Assembly (NCBI RefSeq): GCF_900604345.1
Contig: NZ_LR026983.1
Location: 558,001 to 622,000 of the forward strand
DNA: 64,000 nucleotides
Direction: 5' to 3'
From: Maliibacterium massiliense
Lineage (GTDB): Bacteria > Bacillota > Clostridia > Christensenellales > Maliibacteriaceae
The translations under genes were made by a program, and so were the position numbers. Under the pieces are notes generated by a model. That model saw nothing but the letters and a program-made list of their open reading frames with translations, searched no databases and had not been told where the DNA came from. This document shows, piece by piece, positions 1 through 8,908 of this stretch; position 1 is the stretch's first letter, and each line of letters starts with the position of its first letter.

Positions 1-102
1 ACTTTTGACGCCAGCTTGGCGATAGGCTCCGGCATACTGACGCGCCCGCTTATGACGGATCACCTGATCCGAAACGCGCAGTCCATATCTCATCTGATTC
101 AT
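1..102 (-). CDS. Partial CDS, N-terminal 34 residues of an unrecognised protein
   Basis: Reading the minus strand, an ATG at 102-100 opens a frame that runs off the window edge without a stop. The visible product starts MNQMRYGLRVSDQVIR and is basic (several Arg and Lys). A purine-rich AAGGCGGTG sits about nine bases upstream, acceptable as a ribosome binding site. Only 34 residues are available and no family is recognisable. It follows the SpoIID-like gene on the same strand but is separated from it by a hairpin terminator and about 380 bases, so it probably has its own promoter. Confidence 0.5.
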   Translation of the reverse strand, partial: MNQMRYGLRVSDQVIRHKRARQYAGAYRQAGVKS

Positions 103-169
103 CGGAATCACCGCCTTTTCACTTACACAACCTACACAGCAATGCGTACGGTTGTTTCAGGATAGCTCT

Positions 170-199
170 ATTGTACACGATCGGCGGTCATGGGCGCAA
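170..199 (-). promoter_or_regulatory. Candidate promoter for the partial gene at the left edge
   Basis: On the minus strand TTGCGC (199-194) is followed after 18 bases by TACAAT (175-170). Transcription would start about 60 bases before the ATG at 102. The -35 is only partly consensus. The rest of 103-436 is AT-richer non-coding DNA in which I see nothing else. Confidence 0.4.
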
Positions 200-436
200 A
201 CGCGCCGCCCTGCCATTTCGCACGAAAACACCCGCTGGAGCAAATTGTTACGGAATTATTACACAATTGTTAAAACCAAGGTCTTAAATGCTCCCATTTT
301 CTCGTTTTTACGCAGGCGTGCAAAACTTTTTTCACATATGTCCTTGTAACAGCCGCCATTTGCAGCGGATAGCGCGGCGCCCGTGGATCCAACACAGGGC
401 CTGTTGCTTCTATATTTATATAGCCATTATATGGCA

Positions 437-474
437 AAGCCGCCGCCCTGCGCAAACTGCGCCGGCGGCGGCTT
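437..474 (-). terminator. Hairpin downstream of the SpoIID-like gene
   Basis: AAGCCGCCGCC at 437-447 pairs perfectly with GGCGGCGGCTT at 464-474, eleven base pairs, with a smaller GCGCA/TGCGC stem in the loop. It begins ten bases after the stop codon of the minus-strand gene ending at 485. The T-tract after the stem is short, so termination efficiency is uncertain. Confidence 0.65.
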
Positions 475-484
475 GTGATATTGC

Positions 485-2944
485 TTACAAATTGCCACGT
501 CGGATGCCGAAGCGCTCACATTTCTTCTGGAACTCATTGGAGTAGACAAACCCAGAGAGCACCTGCCTGCGGGACTGCGTGCGCAGGCGGTTTGTCCAGT
601 CCGCCATGCCAACCGGGTCAGGTTCACGCTCGAGCATCGCGCGGTACAGCGTCGTGACGTATGCCTCGTTACTGGCGTTTTTTTTCAAAAACTCTCTGCT
701 TTCGAAGAATCCACAGGCAATGTCCGCACCAGAAGCGCCTTGACTGGAGAGCCGTTTGACCCAATCGGTCAAACCGACGGGATCTGCGGGACGCCCTAAT
801 ACATTCTGGTAAAAGCCGACGACGAACGTAGCCAAATCAATGTACTGTTCTGCCGGATCATTGCTGCTTAGCCAACCGCGGTCAATGCCGCTATCCTGAC
901 AGAAACGCGCAAATTCTTGGGAGTTGACAATGCCCAAAAGGATGGCGTTACGCGTCATGCCGCCATCAAGCTTGCTTGCCCACTGGCGAATCTCTTCCGT
1001 ACTACCGGTACGGTTGAGGCATGTGCGATACAGAATTTGCACATACGTATCATTGTCCACATTTCTACGTTTGAATTCATCGCTCATGACGAAGCCTTGC
1101 GTCATGGTACCACCCTGTACCTTACCGTTATCCAGATCGCTGACCCACCAACCGATCTCCGTAAGAGACCCCTCCCGGTTCAGCACATTTTTGTACAGGC
1201 GCGCTACAAACGAAGCCTTTGGTGTCAGTGACATCGTAACATAATCAGCACTCACCCAGCCATAGCCGCTTCCATAGCGAATACGATACCAGCCATTTTC
1301 TCCACCGACAATGCTGACCGACGAACCCTGTGCAATTGTTCCATAGCTTTGGGCCGCTGTAGAAGGTTCCGCGCGCACATTTAAGTTCGTCGCTGTCACT
1401 GTGCCAGTGGCCAGTACAGGAACCGCCACAGCAGGACCTGACCATGTTTTTGTGACCAATGTAACACTGTTATTACCTACATTGTAGTAGAATTTAAGAA
1501 TGTCCTGATAGTTCTGTCCCGTCTCCGCACGCCGCTTCGCACCAATCTGGCTCATGCCGCTGCCATGGCCGTGACGCATCGCAACCATGCGGAAGCTGCC
1601 ATCTGCCGTCACAAACACATTGAGTAAACGAAACTTCATGGGATCGCTTGGCAGTAAATACTGCGTAATAAAAGGGAACTTCGTCCCACCTGCCGACGCC
1701 TGGTAAGGCGCAAAGATCAGCTCATAGCCGGTAGTAGCGCCGCTGCTCTGATAGAGCGTGACACCTACCTTAGCACCTGTGTACACCGGCTGCGTATGGT
1801 TCTGGCGCGGCTCCTGCAGTATGACGCCATCGGTCGTCAGTTTGGTAACCTGCGAAAGGTTTACGCCCATGGAGGTGAGTTTTTCACGCAATAGTCGTAC
1901 ACCCATATCCCCACTGGAGCGTAAGGTATTTCCATCCACTGTTTTCGGAAAAGTCAACTCGACATGATAGCTGCTGGAATTAAGGCTTGCATATTCATCA
2001 GCCTCATCGTATTTAATCATGGAGTATGGATGCCCCGTTGAACCCGCACCAGAGTTTTCAACCTTTTCAGTGTAACCGCCGTTGGACGCGCTGTAGCATG
2101 TATAAACATAGCTGTTCCCCTGCATGAGCACCTGCCCACGCGTCTCATCAATTGCTTGCAGACAACGATCTGCGTTAGATACCACGCCGCGATACACTTG
2201 GGATTGTGTGGTGTTAACCAAATCATACACGCCCCGCGCGTTTTCCACCATGGCGCGCATCGCGTAGCTTCGCGCAGCCACCGCCTGGGCCTTTAAAGCC
2301 TCCAGAGGAAAGCCATTGCTCATTTCGAATGGAAGCACGCCCGCCAGATACTGCTCCATATACACATAGTTGATGACACATACGCCACCATTCTGGGTGT
2401 AAAGATACATATCGCCATGGTAGCGGTAATAGTTGTTGCCGATCTTGAGATTGATCTGCACCGTATCGGTTGCCGAACCCACCTGACGCAGGACCGCATG
2501 GCTTCCTAAATGGAAGGTTTGTCCGCTGCCATTGGTGAGCACAAGCTGTCCGGCATTATTCTGCACTGTAAACGATGCACCGCTGGAAAACTTCATCTGG
2601 CTTTGCAGCGTGCCATTCATCTCAATCTGATAGGAACCGTTCGCCGTAAAGCCAACGGACTGCGGCAGGCCATACTGTGCATATGCAGTCGCATTCCCAT
2701 TTCTGTCGACAGCAGAGATACCCGCCAGCAGCACGCGCACGGTGCCATCATCAACGGAAGCGTTGGCTGTGGGCATCCATGGCAGCATACTGGCGCAAAT
2801 CACACCCAGCGCCAACACCGCCATCATTGTTCTGCGCAATGTGCGCCGTATCGGGCGGTCATAACCGAAGATTATCTCCGTACTATTTTTAAACCATTGG
2901 CATTTAGCCCGATGTTTTGCCTTCCTAAAACGCATACAGTACAT
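485..2944 (-). CDS. Secreted SpoIID/LytB-domain protein with SH3b and DUF4214 repeats
   Basis: A protein of 819 residues. The frame also has an upstream TTG at 2965, but the ATG at 2944 has AAGGGG seven bases before it and is preferred. A hydrophobic segment at about residues 40-55 after a basic stretch, ending PTANAS, looks like a long signal peptide or anchor. Residues about 190-490 form a SpoIID/LytB domain (lytic transglycosylase family acting on peptidoglycan): PFEMS carries the catalytic Glu and is followed by LEALKAQAVAARSYA, with HGHGSGMSQIGA near the end of the domain. Residues about 515-570 are a bacterial SH3 domain (NLNVRAEP, GWVSADYV). Residues about 578-819 hold three or four DUF4214 units (LYKNVLNR, LYRTCLNR, FYQNVLGR, LYRAMLER), found in large surface proteins. 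It is therefore a cell-wall remodelling or surface protein, not the classical sporulation SpoIID. Single gene with its own promoter and terminator. Confidence 0.9.
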   Translation of the reverse strand: MYCMRFRKAKHRAKCQWFKNSTEIIFGYDRPIRRTLRRTMMAVLALGVICASMLPWMPTANASVDDGTVRVLLAGISAVDRNGNATAYAQYGLPQSVGFTANGSYQIEMNGTLQSQMKFSSGASFTVQNNAGQLVLTNGSGQTFHLGSHAVLRQVGSATDTVQINLKIGNNYYRYHGDMYLYTQNGGVCVINYVYMEQYLAGVLPFEMSNGFPLEALKAQAVAARSYAMRAMVENARGVYDLVNTTQSQVYRGVVSNADRCLQAIDETRGQVLMQGNSYVYTCYSASNGGYTEKVENSGAGSTGHPYSMIKYDEADEYASLNSSSYHVELTFPKTVDGNTLRSSGDMGVRLLREKLTSMGVNLSQVTKLTTDGVILQEPRQNHTQPVYTGAKVGVTLYQSSGATTGYELIFAPYQASAGGTKFPFITQYLLPSDPMKFRLLNVFVTADGSFRMVAMRHGHGSGMSQIGAKRRAETGQNYQDILKFYYNVGNNSVTLVTKTWSGPAVAVPVLATGTVTATNLNVRAEPSTAAQSYGTIAQGSSVSIVGGENGWYRIRYGSGYGWVSADYVTMSLTPKASFVARLYKNVLNREGSLTEIGWWVSDLDNGKVQGGTMTQGFVMSDEFKRRNVDNDTYVQILYRTCLNRTGSTEEIRQWASKLDGGMTRNAILLGIVNSQEFARFCQDSGIDRGWLSSNDPAEQYIDLATFVVGFYQNVLGRPADPVGLTDWVKRLSSQGASGADIACGFFESREFLKKNASNEAYVTTLYRAMLEREPDPVGMADWTNRLRTQSRRQVLSGFVYSNEFQKKCERFGIRRGNL

Positions 2945-3013
2945 CACCCAACCCCTTCGCTGCAATTAAGTGCTCAAGCAAGTGCAACCAATCAAAATCC
3001 TAATGTAAACTTT

Positions 3014-3042
3014 ATTGTATACTCTATATGATACCATATAAA
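3014..3042 (-). promoter_or_regulatory. Candidate promoter of the SpoIID-like gene
   Basis: On the minus strand TTTATA (3042-3037) is spaced 17 bases from TACAAT (3019-3014), in an AT-rich pocket of an otherwise GC-rich region. The start would lie about 65 bases upstream of the ATG at 2944. Confidence 0.5.
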
Positions 3043-3161
3043 GCAGACACAACAAAGCACACGAAACCATCTTTTTCGCACTTCAAGGGTTAATATAGCA
3101 AATTTTGCACGCTTATGTCAAATCAGACGGGACCAATGAGGGCTTGTGGCAGGATATACCA

Positions 3162-3200
3162 GAAAAGCAAAAGTGCCCACCATCCGTAGATGGCGGGCAC
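3162..3200 (-). terminator. Rho-independent terminator of the ferredoxin gene
   Basis: Read on the minus strand, GTGCCCGCCATC pairs with GATGGTGGGCAC (one G-U pair) around a four-base loop and is followed by TTTTGCTTTT. It lies 20 bases after the ferredoxin stop codon. Confidence 0.85.
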
Positions 3201-3220
3201 GTTTTGCATTATAGCGTAGC

Positions 3221-3430
<210 letters not shown>

Positions 3431-3448
3431 CTAATAAAGTCTGTAGCT

Positions 3449-3478
3449 ATTGTAACACATGCAAATCGCACATGTAAA
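3449..3478 (-). promoter_or_regulatory. Promoter of the ferredoxin gene
   Basis: Minus strand TTTACA (3478-3473), 18-base spacer, TACAAT (3454-3449), giving a leader of about 50 bases before the strong ribosome binding site. Confidence 0.7.
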
Positions 3479-3519
3479 CCTATCTATCGAAAGATTTATA
3501 CCAGAATATTTCCCGCTAG

Positions 3520-4809
3520 CTACTGCGTTTTCCCAGCGGACTGCTTGGCCTGCGCTCCCGCCTCGCCCGGCTTGCGCGCACCCTTGTTCCTGCCCCGCCC
3601 ACCGCGGCTTCCGCGGCGGCGCTTGGCTGGCGGCTTCTCGCCCGCGGGCGCATCCGCGTTGTGCTGTTGTGTACGCTGCTGCGGCTGTGCGGGCACCACC
3701 TTCATCTCCTGCTCCGTCTTGGCGCCCGGTTTGGGGGCTCCCCCTGCCGGACGCATGCGCACGCCGCCGCGGCCGCCCGCGGGGCGTTCCTGCGCGCGGG
3801 CAGCTTTGCCCACCGCGGGCACCAGGCGCTCCGCGCCGCCAGCAGGGCGGGCGTTGTTCTGCACGCGGGCGGGCACCACCATCACCTTCTCCTGCTGCTG
3901 TGCCACGCCCTTGCTGCGCTCGCGGTTGTTCTCACGGCGCTCCTGCGTGCGCGCCGGACGCTGCTGCACCGGCCGGGGCATGGACGCCTTGGCGATGGCC
4001 TCGGGATCCCGGTTGAGCTCATCGAGCGGGTAATGGCGCATCTCCAGCGTGCCGTCCTCCAGCATGACGCGCACGCGGCTGTTTTCCTTAAGCACGTTGT
4101 TCTCCACCACCGTGCCCACGCCGTCGGGCGTGAGCACCTCGCGGCCCACCTTGGGCATGCGCTTGCGCGCCGCCTCATAGGTATCGGACTCATACTTAAG
4201 GCAGCACATCAGCCTTCCGCACAGGCCGGAGATCTTGGTGGGGTTCAGCGAGAGGTTCTGCTCCTTGGCCATGCGGATGGATACCGGCTGAAATTCCCGC
4301 AAAAAAGCGTTACAGCAGCATACGCGGCCGCACGCACCCAGCCCGCCCAGCATCTTCGCCTCATCGCGCACGCCAATCTGTCGAAGCTCAATGCGCGTGC
4401 GGAACACATGCGCCAAATCCTTGACCAGCTCGCGGAAGTCCACACGCCCCTCGGCCGTGAAATAGAAGATGATCTTGGTGCCGTCAAAGGCGATCTCCAC
4501 ATCCACCAGTTTCATATCCAGGCCGTGCGCGGCGATCTTTTCCTCACAGATGCGCAGCGCCTCGGCCTGCTTCTGCTCCCGCTCAGCCATGCGCTGTTCG
4601 TCCTGCGGCGTCGCCTGGCGCACCGCCTTGCGCAGCGGCAGCACCACCTGGTCGTCCGGCACTTCGTGCGCGGTCTTAACCAGCTCACCGCACTCGGTGC
4701 CGTGCGCCGTCTCGACCACCACGTAGCCCTCGCTGAGCGCCAGGCCGCTTGGATCGAAATAATACACCTTGCCCGCTTTTCGGAAGCGGACGCCAATTAC
4801 TTGGGCCAT
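3520..4809 (-). CDS. ricT: RicT/YaaT-like PSP1-domain protein with long basic tail
   Basis: A 429-residue protein. Residues 1 to about 275 are the PSP1/RicT core: DVEIAFDGTKIIFYFTAEGRVD, DLAHVFRTRIELRQIGVRDEAK, GACGRVCCCNAFL and GLCGRLMCCLKYE. In Bacillus, RicT (YaaT) forms the Y-complex with RicA and RicF, carries Fe-S clusters and promotes mRNA maturation by RNase Y; the clustered cysteines at about 160-167 and 197-203 fit cluster binding. Residues about 278-429 are an added low-complexity tail rich in Arg, Pro, Gly, Ala and Gln, including RGSRGGRGRNKGARK, absent from the roughly 275-residue Bacillus protein. The gene overlaps the end of holB by 13 bases and is last in the tmk-darA-holB-ricT cluster, the conserved Bacillota arrangement. 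No clear terminator follows. Confidence 0.9.
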   Translation of the reverse strand: MAQVIGVRFRKAGKVYYFDPSGLALSEGYVVVETAHGTECGELVKTAHEVPDDQVVLPLRKAVRQATPQDEQRMAEREQKQAEALRICEEKIAAHGLDMKLVDVEIAFDGTKIIFYFTAEGRVDFRELVKDLAHVFRTRIELRQIGVRDEAKMLGGLGACGRVCCCNAFLREFQPVSIRMAKEQNLSLNPTKISGLCGRLMCCLKYESDTYEAARKRMPKVGREVLTPDGVGTVVENNVLKENSRVRVMLEDGTLEMRHYPLDELNRDPEAIAKASMPRPVQQRPARTQERRENNRERSKGVAQQQEKVMVVPARVQNNARPAGGAERLVPAVGKAARAQERPAGGRGGVRMRPAGGAPKPGAKTEQEMKVVPAQPQQRTQQHNADAPAGEKPPAKRRRGSRGGRGRNKGARKPGEAGAQAKQSAGKTQ

Positions 4810-5723
4810 CTATTTTTCTCCTTTGAAACCGCCAGCAGCAGACCGTCCACCGCCAGCGAAACATTCACGTTGCCGCGCAGCTGCTGCTGCGCCAGGGCCA
4901 CTGCATCGAGCAGATGCAACACGCCCTTTTGATAACGCCGCGCGCACGCGCGCATTTCACGCGTGGGCGGGTCGTAGTAGCACGGCGCCTGTGCGCCGCT
5001 GGATAAGACCAGTAAATCATGCAGCAGGCACTGCCACCAGGCGAGCACCTGCAGCGCGCGCTCCCGCTGCCCCTGCAGCATGTCTGTAAGCGCGCACATA
5101 TCCGCAGCGCTGCCCATCAGCGCGGTACACATCGCCCCGCAAGCCTCGCTGCCCAGCGCAAAAAACGCATCATCCTCTGCGAGGCTCTGCGCGCGCCGCA
5201 GTGATCCCTGCGCCCACATGGCCGCCTGATGCGCGCGCGGGCGCGCCACACCCTTGCCCTCCAAGTGCGCCTGCAGCTGCGCAAGCGACAGGCGCGGCGC
5301 CTGCATGAGCCCGCAGCGTGAGCGGATGGTGGGCAGCAGCAAATCCATGTTGTCACTGAGCAAAAAAAACGCGGTGTCCGCCGGAGGCTCCTCCAGCGTT
5401 TTCAGCAGCGCGTTTTGCGCCTGGGTGGTCATGGCGTCCGCCTGCTCGATGATGAACACCTTCATCTGCGCCTCAAAGGGGCGCACAAATACCTCCCGCG
5501 CAAGCGCACGCACCTGCTCAACGCCGATGCTTGTCCCTTTTGCGGGCGCCACCACATGCACATCGGGATGCTGCAGCTGGTAGACGCGGTTGCATACGCT
5601 ACAACGTCCGCAGGGCGGCTGCGCCGCCCTGCAAAACATTGCCGCTGCTTGTTGTAGCGCGACCACGCGTCCCGCGGCGATATCTCCCGAGACAATGGTC
5701 GCGTGCAGACCCATCCGCTGCAT
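4797..5723 (-). CDS. holB: DNA polymerase III delta-prime subunit
   Basis: A 308-residue clamp-loader subunit, part of the complex that loads the sliding clamp at the replication fork. Four cysteines (C31, C38, C41, C44) form the zinc module of AAA+ clamp-loader proteins, followed by HPDVHVV, ALLKTLEEPP (about 105-114) and the sensor-type IRSRC (133-137). The Walker A position reads SGDIAAGR and lacks the GKT/S signature, so this subunit should not hydrolyse ATP, as known for the E. coli delta-prime. The N-terminus is short: it starts right at the P-loop strand because darA ends four bases upstream. Starts at 5723 or at the in-frame ATG at 5714 are both possible. It overlaps ricT by 13 bases. 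Confidence 0.88.
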   Translation of the reverse strand: MQRMGLHATIVSGDIAAGRVVALQQAAAMFCRAAQPPCGRCSVCNRVYQLQHPDVHVVAPAKGTSIGVEQVRALAREVFVRPFEAQMKVFIIEQADAMTTQAQNALLKTLEEPPADTAFFLLSDNMDLLLPTIRSRCGLMQAPRLSLAQLQAHLEGKGVARPRAHQAAMWAQGSLRRAQSLAEDDAFFALGSEACGAMCTALMGSAADMCALTDMLQGQRERALQVLAWWQCLLHDLLVLSSGAQAPCYYDPPTREMRACARRYQKGVLHLLDAVALAQQQLRGNVNVSLAVDGLLLAVSKEKNRWPK

Positions 5724-5726
5724 CGC

Positions 5727-6056
5727 TTAAAGCTTCTTGAAATCCGCAACGTCCAGCACAAACACCGTTGCGCCGCCCACTGTGACTTCCACCGGATAGG
5801 GGATGTAAACACCCGTGGTGCCCGCCATGGGCGAGGGCGAGGTAACGACCTGCTTGCGGGATTTGCAGATGCGCTCGATGGTGGCAAACGCCTTATCGAG
5901 CTGTTCATCCTCCACGCCGATCATCAGCGTGGTGTTGCCAATGCGCAAAAATCCACCGGTGGTTGCCAGCTTGGTTACGCTGAATCCTTCTTTCATCAGG
6001 GCGCTCGTCACTTTCTGGCTGTCTTCGTCCTGGACGATGGCGATGATTAGCTTCAT
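5727..6056 (-). CDS. darA: Cyclic di-AMP receptor, PII-like (DarA/PstA/YaaQ)
   Basis: A 109-residue PII-like protein. The ATG at 6056 has AAGGAGGACACAGGC before it; an in-frame extension to 6155 has no such site. Family signatures are MKLIIAIVQDED at the N-terminus, TTGGFLRIGNTTLMIGVED in the ligand-binding T-loop region, ICKSRKQVV, and VGGATVFVLDV near the end. DarA proteins are trimers that bind c-di-AMP; their downstream target is not established. Position between tmk and holB is the conserved Bacillota context. The yaaR gene usually found here is absent. Confidence 0.93.
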   Translation of the reverse strand: MKLIIAIVQDEDSQKVTSALMKEGFSVTKLATTGGFLRIGNTTLMIGVEDEQLDKAFATIERICKSRKQVVTSPSPMAGTTGVYIPYPVEVTVGGATVFVLDVADFKKL

Positions 6057-6151
6057 GCCTGTGTCCTCCTTTTCACGTCGATCCTTTGGGTGGATAGGCG
6101 CGCGCATGTGCGTTGGCCTATCATGATTATAGCTTATGCAGGGTGATCCCG

Positions 6152-6781
6152 TCAAAATATCTCGGGGGTGCGCGCCTGCAAACTTTGCAGAATATGCGCA
6201 GCCATGGTTTCAGGCGGCAGCGATGCGTCAATGCACACCACGCGCGCGTCCTGCGCGGCCAGCGCCTCATAGCCCCGCTGCACCCGCGCGTGGAAGGCCT
6301 CGTCTTCCCCCTCCAGCCGGTCCGGCGCGGCGCCCCGCGCACTGATGCGCCGGATGCCCTCGGCCACCGGCAACGCAAAGTAGAAGACCACATCCGGCCA
6401 GACGCCCTGCAGCGCCAGATCGTTGAGGCGGCGCACCGCCTCCTCCCCCAGCGCCCTTGCACAGCCCTGGTAGGCCAGGGATGAGTGGATGAACCGGTCG
6501 CACAGCACCACCTTGCCCTGCGCGAGCGCAGGCTGGATGACCTGTGCTACGTGCTGCGCGCGCGCCGCGGCGTAGAGGTACGCCTCACAGCGCGGGTCCA
6601 TGGCGTTGTTTTCGGGATCCAGCAGCAGCGCGCGGATCTTTTCTGCAATGGGAACGCCCCCCGGCTCCCGCGTGCGCACGTACGCGCGGCCCGCCTGGCG
6701 CAGGCGCGCCTCCAGCAGGTCCATCTGCGTGCTTTTGCCCGCACCATCCTGGCCCTCAAAAACGATCAAGCGTCCCGCCAT
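6152..6781 (-). CDS. tmk: Thymidylate kinase
   Basis: A 209-residue kinase that converts dTMP to dTDP with ATP. The P-loop FEGQDGAGKSTQ is at about residues 8-19, the dTMP-binding TREPGG follows at about 37-42, and DRFIHSSLAYQG at about 94-105 matches the conserved DRY/F motif. Length is normal. The ribosome binding site AAAGGAGCG lies about ten bases before the ATG. It sits five bases after the HAD gene and 95 bases before darA. Confidence 0.95.
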   Translation of the reverse strand: MAGRLIVFEGQDGAGKSTQMDLLEARLRQAGRAYVRTREPGGVPIAEKIRALLLDPENNAMDPRCEAYLYAAARAQHVAQVIQPALAQGKVVLCDRFIHSSLAYQGCARALGEEAVRRLNDLALQGVWPDVVFYFALPVAEGIRRISARGAAPDRLEGEDEAFHARVQRGYEALAAQDARVVCIDASLPPETMAAHILQSLQARTPEIF

Positions 6782-6786
6782 CTGTG

Positions 6787-7458
6787 TTACGCTCCTTTAT
6801 GTGTTTCATTCAACAGGAGGCGCGCCAAATCCTGCACGCTTGCCACAAGATATGTGGGATTGCAGTCCTCCAGCTCGCCCTTGGCCGCGTAGCCGTAGCG
6901 CACCGCCACGGTATCTAGATGATTCTCCCTGCCGCCGTTTATATCAAAGCGGCGGTCCCCCACCATGGCGATGGGGCCGGGCGTCTGGCACGTGGCCAGC
7001 ACGCGTCGGATCACGTCGCCCTTCTGCTCCACCTTGTCCCCCTGCAGGTTGCTGCCCACCACCGCGTGAAAATAGGGGTACAGGCCAAAGTGCTTGACCA
7101 CCTCCACCGCGGTATTATGCCCCTTGGAGGTGGCAAGGTACAGCCGCGCGCCCGCGTCGCGCAGCTGCTCAAGCATGCGGAAGATGCCTGGGTATACGCT
7201 GCACTCATACATGCCCTTTTCTTTATAATATCTGCGGTAGTGCGCGATGGTGGCCGCACTCGCCTGCTCGTCCATGTGAAACAGCTTGCGCATCGAGTCG
7301 CGCAAAGGGGGACCGCGCATCTCTTCGAGGTCCGCAACGTCCGGCTCCGCGTAGCCCATCATCTTAAAGGCGTAGCGCGCCGCGTTCATGATGCCGCTTC
7401 CCGAATCGGTGAGCGTGCCGTCCAGGTCAAACAACAGCGTCTTGTAAAGCAATGCCAT
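6787..7458 (-). CDS. HAD-superfamily hydrolase, phosphoglycolate phosphatase-like
   Basis: A 223-residue class IA HAD phosphatase. Motif I is LLFDLDGTLTDSG with the nucleophile D11 and acid/base D13; the helical cap follows; motif II/III region reads YLATSKG; motif IV is MVGDRRFD. The start ATG at 7458 lacks a closely spaced ribosome binding site (AAAGGA is about 14 bases away); the only upstream alternative is a TTG at 7509. Substrate cannot be told from the sequence: the fold is shared by phosphoglycolate phosphatase, PpaX pyrophosphatase and 5'-nucleotidases. Being five bases from tmk, a nucleotide or general house-cleaning substrate is plausible. Confidence 0.85.
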   Translation of the reverse strand: MALLYKTLLFDLDGTLTDSGSGIMNAARYAFKMMGYAEPDVADLEEMRGPPLRDSMRKLFHMDEQASAATIAHYRRYYKEKGMYECSVYPGIFRMLEQLRDAGARLYLATSKGHNTAVEVVKHFGLYPYFHAVVGSNLQGDKVEQKGDVIRRVLATCQTPGPIAMVGDRRFDINGGRENHLDTVAVRYGYAAKGELEDCNPTYLVASVQDLARLLLNETHKGA

Positions 7459-7498
7459 AAAACGAATCGTATCCTTTCTCTCTCTGTTCCATCCACAA

Positions 7499-8908
7499 TC
7501 ACGTTCCAACCACAGCTACCTGGCCGTGGTCCACGCCAAAGGCCATGCCTCTGGATGCGGCCGCCTGCAGCAGCTGCACGCGCGGCATATCCAGCAGCTC
7601 GCCTGCCACCGCAAGCGGAATGCCCGGCGGGTAGATGCCCACCCCCTCGGCCAGCACGCAGCCCGCCGCGTCCGCCAGCTTGACCATGCGCCGCGGCGCA
7701 AACCACGCCTGGCGCAGGCCCATCGCCCGCACGGGCAGCCCCGTGGGCCAGGGCGCGCTGGACTGCTCCGGCGCAAAGTCGCGCGCCGCCTTTGCCATAC
7801 GCACCAGCGCATCGCTTAAGCGGTCAAAATCCTGGCGCGTGTTGTAGAGCGTGGCGATGCACACGACGCGCCGCTCATCGTACATCTCCACCTGCACGCC
7901 TGAGGCGCGCAGCACGTCAAACGCCATTGCCCCCGTCACCCCCCGCGCGGCGGTGTCAAACACCAGGCGCGTGGGGTCGCAGGCAAACGCCAGGCCTTCG
8001 CGCACCCACGCGGCGTGCGGACAGGGGAAGCCCGCCTCCCCTACCGCATGGGTCACCTGCTGGCAGCGAAGCAGCAGCGCGTCGATCGCGCTCGCGCCGC
8101 GCTCCTGCAGGCTGGCCCGCGCCCAGTCCAGCGACGCGGCGATCAAAAAGGAGGGGCTGGAGGTCTCCACCAGCGCGATGGCCCGCGCGATGCGCGACGC
8201 GTCTACCCCCTCGGCCACGTGCAGGTACGCGCCCTGCGTGAGCGCCGCCAGCGTCTTGTGCGCGCTGGCCACCCACACATCCGCGCCGCACTGCCCCGGC
8301 GAGGCAGGCAGCAGCGCGCAGACGCCCAGATGCGCGCCGTGCGCACAGTCCACGATGAGGTACGCGCCGTGCGCGTGCGCGGCCTGGGCGATCCTGCGCA
8401 TATCGCACAGCCTGCCGTAGTAATCGGGCGCGGTGATCACCACCGCGCGCACGCCCGGGTGCATCACAAGCGAGGTGTCCACCATCTCGCCCGTGACGCA
8501 GCCGCTGATGCGCTCTGTGGAATCGCCCGCGTTGTCCAGCCAGCAGACGTCCATGCCGCCCAGCACGCAGGCGTCCGTCACCGCACGGTGGCAGTCGCGC
8601 GATGCGATGATCTGCTCGCCCGGCTGCAGCAGCCCCAGCAGCGCCGCGGCGATGCCGCTGGACGCCCCGCCCGTCAAAAAGAAGGTCTGCGATGCGCCAA
8701 AGAAGGCCGCGGCCAGGCGCTGCGCCTCCGCAAACGCCCCCGCGGGCCTGCGCAGATCATCCGTATCGGCAAGCTCGGTCACGTCCAGGCGCGCGACCGC
8801 CTCCCAGCCTTCGGGCAGCGCGCGGCCCTTGTGCCCCGGCATGTGAAAGCGCGCGTCCTGCCGCGCGGCATAGCGCGTGAGCATATCCAGCACCGGCGTA
8901 TGCATCAT
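7499..8908 (-). CDS. Orn/Lys/Arg decarboxylase family protein, SpeA/YaaO type
   Basis: A 469-residue fold-type I PLP enzyme. It starts MMHTPVLDMLTRY and has the family signature FHMPGHKG at 21-28. SAHKTL at about 215-220 places the PLP lysine at K218, and VDCAHGAHLG at about 186-195 supplies the Asp that pairs with the PLP ring nitrogen. Members decarboxylate arginine, lysine or ornithine to polyamine precursors; the exact amino acid cannot be read off. Location next to tmk-darA-holB-ricT matches yaaO in Bacillus. It overlaps the upstream membrane-protein gene by four bases (ATGA), so the two are translationally coupled. Confidence 0.88.
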   Translation of the reverse strand: MMHTPVLDMLTRYAARQDARFHMPGHKGRALPEGWEAVARLDVTELADTDDLRRPAGAFAEAQRLAAAFFGASQTFFLTGGASSGIAAALLGLLQPGEQIIASRDCHRAVTDACVLGGMDVCWLDNAGDSTERISGCVTGEMVDTSLVMHPGVRAVVITAPDYYGRLCDMRRIAQAAHAHGAYLIVDCAHGAHLGVCALLPASPGQCGADVWVASAHKTLAALTQGAYLHVAEGVDASRIARAIALVETSSPSFLIAASLDWARASLQERGASAIDALLLRCQQVTHAVGEAGFPCPHAAWVREGLAFACDPTRLVFDTAARGVTGAMAFDVLRASGVQVEMYDERRVVCIATLYNTRQDFDRLSDALVRMAKAARDFAPEQSSAPWPTGLPVRAMGLRQAWFAPRRMVKLADAAGCVLAEGVGIYPPGIPLAVAGELLDMPRVQLLQAAASRGMAFGVDHGQVAVVGT

